From Peptococcaceae bacterium UBA3937 (GTDB taxonomy: Bacteria > Bacillota > Peptococcia > DRI-13 > DTU073), in NCBI GenBank assembly GCA_002385735.1, contig DGEB01000037.1, forward strand, positions 650 to 16,782: 16,133 bases of DNA, in the 5' to 3' direction. The notes under the pieces are model-generated. The model had not been told where the DNA came from. It ran no database searches and saw only the letters and a program-made list of their open reading frames with translations. Positions 7,211 through 13,508 of this stretch are shown one piece after another (position 1 is the stretch's first letter; each line of letters begins with the position of its first letter). Made by a program: the position numbers and the translations under genes.

Positions 7211-8902
7211 ATGAAAAGTAATATTGAAATCGCCCAAGCAGCCCAAAAGGAACGGATTAAGGATATTGCCGCTAAACTGGGGATTGAGAAAGAACACCTT
7301 TTTTACTACGGCTTTTATAAAGCGAAAGTGGACTATCGGTTGCGGGAAAAACTGGCTTCCCGCCCCGATGGCCGGATTATTTTAGTCACCGCCATTAATC
7401 CTACCGCCGCCGGGGAGGGCAAAACCACGGTGACGATTGGTTTAGGCGATACATTGAACAAATTAGGAAAGAAAACGGCCATTTGCCTGCGGGAACCTTC
7501 GCTGGGTCCTATTTTCGGGGTAAAGGGTGGGGGCACCGGCGGGGGCTATGCGCAGGTCGTGCCCATGGAAGATATCAATTTGCATTTTACCGGGGATATC
7601 CACGCCATTGGAGCAGCGAATAATTTGCTGGCCGCTTTAATCGACAATCATATTTATCAGGGCAATAAGTTACAGATTGACCCGAAGAAAATCATGTGGC
7701 GCAGGGCTTTAGACATGAATGACCGGCAGCTTCGTTTCATTGTCAGCGGGCTGGGCGGAAACGGGAACGGCGTACCCCGGGAGGACGGTTTTGATATTAC
7801 CGTGGCCTCGGAGATCATGGCGGTCTTCTGCCTGGCGCAGGACCTGCATGACCTGAAGGCGCGGCTGGCCCGGATGATTGTGGCTTATACATACCACGGA
7901 GAGCCGGTTACCGCAGGGGATCTGCAAGCCCAGGGGGCCTTGACGGCCTTGCTGAAGGATGCTTTCAATCCTAACCTGGTGCAGACTTTAGAAGGCACCC
8001 CCGCCTTTGTCCATGGGGGGCCCTTTGCCAACATTGCCCACGGCTGCAACAGCTTGATTGCCACGAAACTGGCCATGAAGGTTGCCGATTATGTGATCAT
8101 GGAGGCCGGTTTCGGCGCGGACCTGGGCGCGGAAAAATTCCTGAACATTAAATGCCGCACCGGGGGCATCAGGCCGGAGCTTGTGGTCCTGGTGGCCAGT
8201 GTCCGGGCTTTGAAACTGCATGGCGGTTCGCCCAAGGAAAAGTTAGGGGAAGGCAATCTGGAATATCTTTGCAAAGGAATGGCAAATCTGCACCGGCATA
8301 TTGAAAATATCAAGCATAAATACCAGTTGCCGGTGGTCGTGGCCTTAAATCGTTTTCCCACCGATACGGAGACCGAACTGGAATTGGTCTTAAATGAATG
8401 CCGCGAGCGCGGGGTAGAGGCGGCAATTACCGAGGTCTTCGGCCGGGGGAGCGACGGAGGGATGGAGTTAGGGGAGAAGGTTCTCGCCACTCTGGAAAGG
8501 CAAAAAGCGGCCGCGGCCGATCCAACGGAAGTGCAGCACCTGTATCCTTTGGAAGCCAGTTTAAGTGAAAAAATCAGGATTATTGCCCAAGAGATCTACC
8601 GGGCGGGCAGTGTGGTCATTAGCAAGGAAGCTAAAAAGAGCCTGGCCAAGTTTGAGGCTTTGGGCTACCGCAATGTGCCGATTTGCATGGCGAAAACCCA
8701 ATATTCCTTTTCGGATAATCCGGAACTGTTGGGAGCGCCCGAGGGTTTTGAACTCACGGTAAGGCAGGCGCGTCTGTCGGCCGGAGCGGGATTTGTGGTG
8801 GCCTTAACAGGCAGCATTATGACCTTGCCCGGTTTACCCAGTGTGCCTTCAGCAGAAAAAATCGATGTGGACGAGACAGGGAGAATCACAGGATTATTCT
8901 AA
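7211..8902 (+). CDS. fhs: Formate-tetrahydrofolate ligase (10-formyl-THF synthetase)
   Basis: This cytoplasmic enzyme makes 10-formyl-tetrahydrofolate from formate, tetrahydrofolate and ATP, the entry of formate into the methyl branch of the Wood-Ljungdahl pathway and into purine synthesis. It has 563 residues, close to the family norm of about 555-560. Landmarks are the P-loop [15 protein letters not shown] (Lys71), [15 protein letters not shown] followed by [49 protein letters not shown], and the C-terminus [17 protein letters not shown] ending GRITGLF. The segment after FGVKGG is GTGGG where many homologues have AAGGG, a small difference. It lies 24 nt after iorB and is probably in the same transcript. 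The next small membrane gene begins 15 nt after its stop. Confidence 0.97.
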   Translation: MKSNIEIAQAAQKERIKDIAAKLGIEKEHLFYYGFYKAKVDYRLREKLASRPDGRIILVTAINPTAAGEGKTTVTIGLGDTLNKLGKKTAICLREPSLGPIFGVKGGGTGGGYAQVVPMEDINLHFTGDIHAIGAANNLLAALIDNHIYQGNKLQIDPKKIMWRRALDMNDRQLRFIVSGLGGNGNGVPREDGFDITVASEIMAVFCLAQDLHDLKARLARMIVAYTYHGEPVTAGDLQAQGALTALLKDAFNPNLVQTLEGTPAFVHGGPFANIAHGCNSLIATKLAMKVADYVIMEAGFGADLGAEKFLNIKCRTGGIRPELVVLVASVRALKLHGGSPKEKLGEGNLEYLCKGMANLHRHIENIKHKYQLPVVVALNRFPTDTETELELVLNECRERGVEAAITEVFGRGSDGGMELGEKVLATLERQKAAAADPTEVQHLYPLEASLSEKIRIIAQEIYRAGSVVISKEAKKSLAKFEALGYRNVPICMAKTQYSFSDNPELLGAPEGFELTVRQARLSAGAGFVVALTGSIMTLPGLPSVPSAEKIDVDETGRITGLF

Positions 8903-8917
8903 GGATAGGTGTTCAAA

Positions 8918-9259
8918 ATGATGAGGATTATTCTACTTGTAAGCGGAGGTTCACTCCTCCTGGCCTTGTTGGTGACCCTGCAGGTCAAATACGCCACGGC
9001 AGACTTTCTTTCGATTGGGAAATATTATTTGATGATGCTGCCGGTTTTATTGCTGGCGAATATTTTTATTGGCCTCGGCATCAACAAAGGGCATTTGGTC
9101 TTCCACAATCTGCCGCTTTTGGTGGCCGGACAAACCCTGGCTTATTATCTGTTTCTAACGACTTTTTCGGTGCTGATTCTGGGAAACAAATTATCCCTTC
9201 CCAAAACGGCTTTGGCCATTGGCTTGATTATTGCGGGGATTTACTTATTAAAAAACTGA
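8918..9259 (+). CDS. Small four-helix membrane protein, unknown function
   Basis: This 113-residue hydrophobic protein has four predicted helices at about residues 4-24, 37-56, 64-92 and 95-111. The third region contains PLLVAGQTLAYYLFLTTFSV and the end is IGLIIAGIYLLKN. Size and pattern recall small multidrug-resistance or half-EamA type proteins, but I see no diagnostic motif, for instance no conserved membrane Glu in helix 1. AAGGATAGG at 8901-8909 lies 8 nt before ATG 8918 and favours it over the in-frame GTG 8909. It sits 15 nt after fhs at the end of the operon, before a weak terminator-like hairpin. Its relation to IorAB or Fhs is unknown. A transporter role is only a guess. Confidence 0.7.
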   Translation: MMRIILLVSGGSLLLALLVTLQVKYATADFLSIGKYYLMMLPVLLLANIFIGLGINKGHLVFHNLPLLVAGQTLAYYLFLTTFSVLILGNKLSLPKTALAIGLIIAGIYLLKN

Positions 9260-9285
9260 CCCGGGCAGGTACGCGCTGAAAGATA

Positions 9286-9310
9286 CGGGAACTTTCCCGG
9301 CACTTTTTCG
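9286..9310 (+). terminator. Weak terminator after the iorA-iorB-fhs operon
   Basis: CGGGA at 9286-9290 pairs with TCCCG at 9295-9299 around a 4-nt loop, then GCACTTTTTCG follows with five T. The stem is short (5-6 bp), so termination may be partial. Confidence 0.4.
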
Positions 9311-9421
9311 TCAGAAAAAGAATGAACGGACCGAGCCTTTAAGCAATGTTGGAGCAAGAGTGAGGAAAGCATTTGGCGAGACTTGAAAGGAAAGGCAGTT
9401 TAATAGGCAAAAAATTAAGGT

Positions 9422-9441
9422 GGAGGAGGAGTAGAAGGAGG
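9422..9441 (+). promoter_or_regulatory. Purine-rich double ribosome site at the namZ-like gene
   Basis: GGAGGAGGA at 9422-9430 and AAGGAGG at 9435-9441 lie in one purine tract. The second touches ATG 9442 and is too close to serve it. The first is 11 nt away and can. In-frame alternatives are TTG 9373 and GTG 9460, the latter 18 nt after AAGGAGG. Confidence 0.5.
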
Positions 9442-11280
9442 ATGACGTTAAGAAGGATTGTGTCGAAAAAGGGTATGGCCATGTTACTGGTGGTCTTTTT
9501 AGTGGTGACCTGTTTCTGTGCCGGCGCGGTGGCAGATGTGCCCGCAGACGTTGCTGATACCAATGATGCAAGTAATACGAACAATACGAATAATCAGTAT
9601 GCGGAACCGATTCGCAATAAGATTAACCCCATTACCGGCGCTGTTGAAATATCCGGGGTAAGAGGGAGAACCGGAGAGGGCGAAACATTTAAACTGGGCA
9701 ATGAAGTGTTGTTAACGAAATACCGGCACTTGCTGGATGGGAAAAAAGTCGGTTTGGTCACCAACCAGACGGGACTGAACAGTAAAGGGGAAAGCACCAT
9801 TGATGTGCTGGCGAGGCAAAGCACTTTCCAGTTAACGGCGCTCTACGGGCCGGAACACGGGATTGACGGGCAGGCGGCGGCCGGTGCTTATGTGGCTTCC
9901 TATGTCCATCCCCAGTTGGGGATTCCGGTCTATAGTCTCTACGGGGCAACACGGATGCCCACCGCAGAAATGCTGCAAAACATTGATGTCTTGCTTTATG
10001 ATATTCAGGATATCGGGGCGCGCACCTATACGTATATTTCTACATTGAATTATTGTATGAAGGCGGCGCAGCAGTCTAACAAAACGGTGATTGTGCTGGA
10101 CAGGCCCAACCCCCTTGGTGGGCTGACCGTGGACGGGATGGTGCTGGAAGAAGGGTACGAGACCTTTGTGGGGGTCGATAACCTGCCGACAGCCCACGGC
10201 ATGACCATTGGGGAACTGGCGCTGTTTTTCAACCGGGAGATCGGCGCCGATGTAATCGTTATTCCCATGGAGGGATATTCCCGGGAGATGATTTGGCAGG
10301 ATACGGGCCTCACTTGGGTCCCGACTTCGCCGAATGTTCCTGATATCGATTCGGTTTTCGGCTATATGTCAACCGGCCTGGGAGAAGGGACTGGGATTTT
10401 CCAGTCGGATAAATTCAAATGGATTGGCGGGAAAGGAATCAATGCGGAAGCTTATGCCAAGCTGCTGAATGAGGCGGGTTTGCCGGGTGTGACCTTTATT
10501 CCCGAGTATAAAGGGTCGGCCGGCGGGGTAAAGCTGAGCATTCAGGATTACCGCACTTTTAATCCGGCGAAAACCGGGATTTATGCCCTGGCCTATGCCC
10601 GTTCCCTGAATCATTTCAAGGTGCCCAAGAGTGGAAAAACTATGGTGATGTTCGACAAGATTATGGGGACTAATAAAATCGGGCAATGGCTCGAACAAGG
10701 GCTGACCCCGCAGCAGATCGAGGCCAACTATTTGCCGGAGTTAAATCGCTTTAAAGCAGAAAGAGAGAAATATCTCATCTATGGCTCCAAGGTGTCTGCT
10801 CCCTCCACCCAGCCGGGCGCGGAACAGCCTGGTCAGGCCGACGAAAACCAGCCGGCCGAGCCTGGGCAAGAGCAGGGACAACCAGGGCAAGTTGAGCCGG
10901 CGCCGGGTACGGAGCAGCCCGGACAGGCGCTGCCTCCTTTAAAAGTGATTGTGCAGGGGGAAAACGTGGTCTTTGATTCGGAGCCCTATATCGATGGTCA
11001 GAACCGCCTGATGGTGCCGGTACGGGCTATTTTGGAAGCCTTAGGGGCTACGGTGGATTGGGATGAAATCACCCGGACGGTCAGTATCCAGGGGCAAGGG
11101 CATAGCCTATTGTTGACCATCGACAGCAAGCAGGCGGTGGTGGACGGGCAAAAACGGACCATGGACACTACGCCGGTGATCCGTAATTCCCGGACGATGC
11201 TCCCGGCCCGTTATGTCGGTGAATACTTGGGCTTTACGGTGCAATGGGATGAGAAAACGCGCACCGTAACCGTGGAATAA
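9442..11280 (+). CDS. Exported NamZ-like exo-beta-N-acetylmuramidase (DUF1343) with CuAO-N module
   Basis: This exported, cell-wall-acting protein should remove N-acetylmuramic acid from the non-reducing end of peptidoglycan fragments, as known for NamZ (family GH171, formerly DUF1343). From ATG 9442 it has 612 residues. A signal peptide (RRIVSKKG then a hydrophobic core, probable cut after AGAVA) is followed by an Asp/Asn-rich linker. The DUF1343 domain is at about 75-450: GLVTNQTGL, YGPEHG (E138, H139, probably active site), DIQDIGARTYTY, LDRPNPLGG, PTAHGMTIGELA and SPNVPDIDS. A Pro/Gln/Glu-rich linker is at about 452-500. The end, 501-612, is a two-part copper amine oxidase N-terminal domain (LMVPVRAILEALGATVDWDE and MLPARYVGEYLGFTVQWDE). 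TTG 9373 would add 23 Arg-rich residues. Enzyme class is confident; substrate range is inferred. Confidence 0.88.
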   Translation: MTLRRIVSKKGMAMLLVVFLVVTCFCAGAVADVPADVADTNDASNTNNTNNQYAEPIRNKINPITGAVEISGVRGRTGEGETFKLGNEVLLTKYRHLLDGKKVGLVTNQTGLNSKGESTIDVLARQSTFQLTALYGPEHGIDGQAAAGAYVASYVHPQLGIPVYSLYGATRMPTAEMLQNIDVLLYDIQDIGARTYTYISTLNYCMKAAQQSNKTVIVLDRPNPLGGLTVDGMVLEEGYETFVGVDNLPTAHGMTIGELALFFNREIGADVIVIPMEGYSREMIWQDTGLTWVPTSPNVPDIDSVFGYMSTGLGEGTGIFQSDKFKWIGGKGINAEAYAKLLNEAGLPGVTFIPEYKGSAGGVKLSIQDYRTFNPAKTGIYALAYARSLNHFKVPKSGKTMVMFDKIMGTNKIGQWLEQGLTPQQIEANYLPELNRFKAEREKYLIYGSKVSAPSTQPGAEQPGQADENQPAEPGQEQGQPGQVEPAPGTEQPGQALPPLKVIVQGENVVFDSEPYIDGQNRLMVPVRAILEALGATVDWDEITRTVSIQGQGHSLLLTIDSKQAVVDGQKRTMDTTPVIRNSRTMLPARYVGEYLGFTVQWDEKTRTVTVE

Positions 11281-11307
11281 GGAAAAGCAAAAGAGGGTCA
11301 AGAAAGA

Positions 11308-11356
11308 GGAAACCCACTTGGGTAGATTGTTTTCCCAAGTGGGTTTCTGAATGTTT
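11308..11356 (+). terminator. Terminator after the namZ-like gene (hairpin copy A)
   Basis: GAAACCCACTTGGG at 11309-11322 pairs perfectly with 11334-11347 around an 11-nt loop, then CTGAATGTTTT follows. It starts 28 nt after the stop. Its sequence is closely related to the hairpin after alaA at 12977. Confidence 0.75.
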
Positions 11357-11670
11357 TAGGGTATGACGCGTATTAAAAATAGGCGGGTAAATTTCTGTGT
11401 TGTTGTATACCCCTTTTCAAATATGACCCCGGATAGGTGGAAACCGGCGGATTTTCGATAAATTTTTGATCAAGATAAAAAACCCCACTTGGCGGCTTGT
11501 TCGGCCCTTTCCATTATCGATGGGTTGTGTTATTTTATACGCAAGACATAAAAAAAAATTGTGGCAATAAATTAGTGGTATAAAACAGCAAAATTTTGTG
11601 GTACAATAATAAGAATAATTTGCAAGAGTGCATCAACAAATAATCCTAAATAGATAAGGGGAGTTTAATC
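11349..11670. other. 320-bp intergenic leader region upstream of alaA
   Basis: No gene is seen here. It holds an inverted pair GGGTAT (11359-11364) and ATACCC (11407-11412). It also holds AACCCCACTTGG near 11481, which recalls the left arm of the nearby terminator hairpins and has a possible partner GATGGGTT near 11519-11526. The right third is AT-rich and carries the probable alaA promoter. I recognise no known riboswitch class. Confidence 0.5.
11599..11607 (+). promoter_or_regulatory. Probable alaA promoter, extended -10
   Basis: TGGTACAAT at 11599-11607 is an extended -10 element in an AT-rich stretch. The expected -35 position (11579-11584, TATAAA) is poor. Transcription would start near 11614, leaving a leader of about 57 nt before alaA. 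Confidence 0.5.
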
Positions 11671-12939
11671 ATGTCATATTTCGGGAAATCCAACAAGCTC
11701 AACAATGTGCGATACGCGATTCGCGGCCCGATTTTCGATGAGGCCAAAAAGCTGGAGAAATACGGGTATGAACTGATCAAACTGAACATCGGTAATCCCG
11801 CCCCCTTCGGCTTATATGCTCCACCGGAGATTATCCGTGATGTAATTCATAATTTACGGGTAGCGCAAGGTTATTCGGAGTCGCAGGGGATTTTCGCGGC
11901 CCGGAAAGCAATCATGCAGTATTACCAGCAGAAGAATGTGCTGGATGTGGATGTGGACGATATCTACACCGGCAACGGGGTAAGTGAGCTGATTAGTATT
12001 GCGATGCAGGCCCTCTTAAATGACGGGGACGAGATTCTGGTTCCTGCCCCCGACTATCCGCTGTGGACGGCTTCCATCTCTTTGTCGGGCGGCACGCCGG
12101 TCCATTACCTTTGTGACGAGCAGGCCGATTGGTGTCCTGATTTGGCGGATATCCGGCGGAAAATCACCCCAAGAACCAAGGGGATTGTCATTATCAATCC
12201 GAATAATCCCACCGGAGCGCTTTATCCGGGAGATATGGTCCGGGAAATTGTCAAGATTGCCGAAGAGCATAAGCTCATCGTTTTTTCCGATGAAATCTAC
12301 GATAAGATCATTTACGACAAGGACGCGGTTCATGTGTCCCCCGCCAGTCTTTCCGAAGACGTATTTTTTGTAACTTTCAACGGCTTGTCTAAGTCTCACC
12401 GCATTGCGGGTTTTCGGGCCGGTTGGATGGTGGTAAGCGGGAACAAGGCCATCGCGGAGGACTATATTGAGGGGTTGAAAACGCTGTCTTCCATGCGCTT
12501 GTGCAGCAATGTGCCCGCCCAGTATACCATCCAGACTGCCCTGGGCGGTTATCAAAGCCTGACCGAATTGCTTATCCCGGGAGGAAGGCTGTATAAGCAA
12601 AGGGAGGCTTGCTATGAGTTGCTGACCAGTATTCCGGGGATAAGTTGCGTCAAGCCCAAGGGAGCCTTTTACATGTTCCCGAAAATCGACGTGAAGCGCT
12701 TTAATATAACCAGTGATTATAAGTTTGTGCTGGATTTTCTGCGGGAAAAGAAAGTAATGCTGGTCGAAGGAACCGGCTTCAACTGGCCGGAGCCGGATCA
12801 TTTCCGGGTCGTCTACCTGGCGCCGGTTGATGTCCTGACCACCGCCTTAAACAGGCTGGCGGACTTCTTAGTCGATTACAACCAGACCGAAGAGGAAATC
12901 GAAGTACCGCCCATAGAAATAAACCTCGATTGTGTCTGA
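11671..12939 (+). CDS. alaA: AlaA-type alanine aminotransferase (PLP, class I/II)
   Basis: This cytoplasmic PLP enzyme transfers amino groups between alanine/pyruvate and glutamate/2-oxoglutarate. It has 422 residues. Many blocks match my memory of E. coli AlaA (YfbQ, 405 residues): LKLNIGNPAPFG-like near residue 38, AQGYSES, GNGVSELI, LVPAPDYPLWTA, RTKGIVIINPNNPTGA, FSDEIYDKIIYD (Asp207, Tyr210), NGLSKSHRIAGFRAGWMV with the PLP lysine K241, SMRLCSNVPAQ, GGYQS and KPKGAFYMFPKID. The C-terminus has about 15 extra acidic residues (TEEEIEVPPIEINLD). AAGGGGAG at 11656-11663 is 7 nt before ATG. It is a single-gene unit between two related terminators. In an anaerobe it may send pyruvate to alanine as an electron sink, which is inference. 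Confidence 0.95.
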   Translation: MSYFGKSNKLNNVRYAIRGPIFDEAKKLEKYGYELIKLNIGNPAPFGLYAPPEIIRDVIHNLRVAQGYSESQGIFAARKAIMQYYQQKNVLDVDVDDIYTGNGVSELISIAMQALLNDGDEILVPAPDYPLWTASISLSGGTPVHYLCDEQADWCPDLADIRRKITPRTKGIVIINPNNPTGALYPGDMVREIVKIAEEHKLIVFSDEIYDKIIYDKDAVHVSPASLSEDVFFVTFNGLSKSHRIAGFRAGWMVVSGNKAIAEDYIEGLKTLSSMRLCSNVPAQYTIQTALGGYQSLTELLIPGGRLYKQREACYELLTSIPGISCVKPKGAFYMFPKIDVKRFNITSDYKFVLDFLREKKVMLVEGTGFNWPEPDHFRVVYLAPVDVLTTALNRLADFLVDYNQTEEEIEVPPIEINLDCV

Positions 12940-12976
12940 TGCGTGGAATGGAAAAAAGAAATAGAGCCGGAAAAAA

Positions 12977-13020
12977 GGAAACCCACTTAGGCAGATCGTT
13001 CTGCAAAAGTGGGTTTTTCT
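12977..13020. terminator. Bidirectional terminator after alaA (hairpin copy B)
   Basis: AAACCCACTT at 12979-12988 pairs with 13007-13016, and an inner stem GCAG (12991-12994) pairs with CTGC (13001-13004). On the plus strand TTTTTCTACATT follows. On the minus strand the stem is followed by CCTTTTTT. It therefore suits both alaA and a converging minus-strand transcript, which fits the gene remnant at 13058-13309. Confidence 0.8.
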
Positions 13021-13057
13021 ACATTATATTTTTGGCTTGTGTTATAGCGTTAAATGA

Positions 13058-13309
13058 TTAGTTGTTTCCAATATGAAAGGATACAGAGCTATAGCTGGAC
13101 GCGCTAACGGAATTCGTGGATGAACTGACGGAGATTGTGGTGGTTGCTCCGCCGGTGGTCCAAGTCTGATTAAAACTGCTACCGGGCTCAATAGTACCGC
13201 TGGTACTAAAGTTTTGTGAACCGTAGGTTTGGGAAACAGAATAAGATCCCCCGTTAGTGCCTACGGATATTGATACTGATTGAGAAGATGTAGAACTAAT
13301 ATCCTCAAG
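13058..13309 (-). pseudogene. 5'-truncated minus-strand gene remnant, Ser/Thr/Gly-rich C-terminus
   Basis: An uninterrupted minus-strand frame of 83 sense codons ends at TAA (13060-13058). In-frame TAA at 13312-13310 closes its upstream side. No ATG, GTG or TTG lies in frame, so it is not a complete gene. The product is strongly biased: about a third Ser, much Thr, Gly and Val, no Lys, Arg or Cys. It reads as alternating beta strands, for example SVSISVGTNGGSYSVSQTYG, then IEPGSSFNQTWTTGGATTTI, and ends SYSSVSFHIGNN. This looks like the C-terminus of an exported beta-rich surface protein. Upstream of the break the sequence turns abruptly AT-rich and has an inverted repeat, suggesting deletion or insertion. 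A minus-strand promoter-like pair exists at 13338-13366. I do not recognise the family. Chance is possible but unlikely given the composition and the bidirectional terminator. Confidence 0.6.
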
Positions 13310-13403
13310 TTATAAAAAAATAAATTTTGTATACAATTTTATAATTAAAAAAATATCCTCTATGAAGGTAAAAAAGAGAACCATTATTTAGAACATAGAG
13401 GAA
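13299..13403. repeat. AT-rich scar with inverted and direct repeats
   Basis: TCCTCTATG at 13356-13364 is inverted as CATAGAGGA at 13394-13402, with 29 nt between. ATATCCTC occurs directly at 13299-13306 and 13353-13360. TTGTATACAA near 13327-13336 is a perfect palindrome. The stretch is far richer in A and T than its flanks and contains no gene. It may be the trace of an insertion element or the end of a deletion. I cannot name the element. Confidence 0.4.
13338..13366 (-). promoter_or_regulatory. Possible minus-strand promoter before the gene remnant
   Basis: On the minus strand TTCATA (13366-13361) and TATAAA (13343-13338) are 17 nt apart. In such AT-rich DNA this may be chance. Confidence 0.3.
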
Positions 13404-13508
13404 ATACCATTTTTTGCTTTTTACTGCTGCTTTTCATTTTGGCAAATTGGGAACATTTACAAGAGGAAAACGTCCAATAAAAAGAGAAAAGATTTACAGG
13501 GAAAAGAT

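Noticed and set aside
9363..9584. Minus-strand small frames upstream of the namZ-like gene
   Set aside because: They overlap the signal peptide and purine tract of the plus-strand gene and show no coding signs of their own.
11425..11530. Possible riboswitch before alaA
   Set aside because: Some pairing is possible, but no known aptamer core was recognised and the block lies upstream of the likely promoter.
12016..12801. 261-codon minus-strand open frame opposite alaA
   Set aside because: Lies wholly inside alaA, whose frame matches a well-known enzyme along its length.
13325..13345. Plus-strand TATAAT at 13340 as promoter for the beta-propeller gene
   Set aside because: No -35 box at a fitting distance and about 165 nt from the start codon in AT-rich DNA; likely chance.
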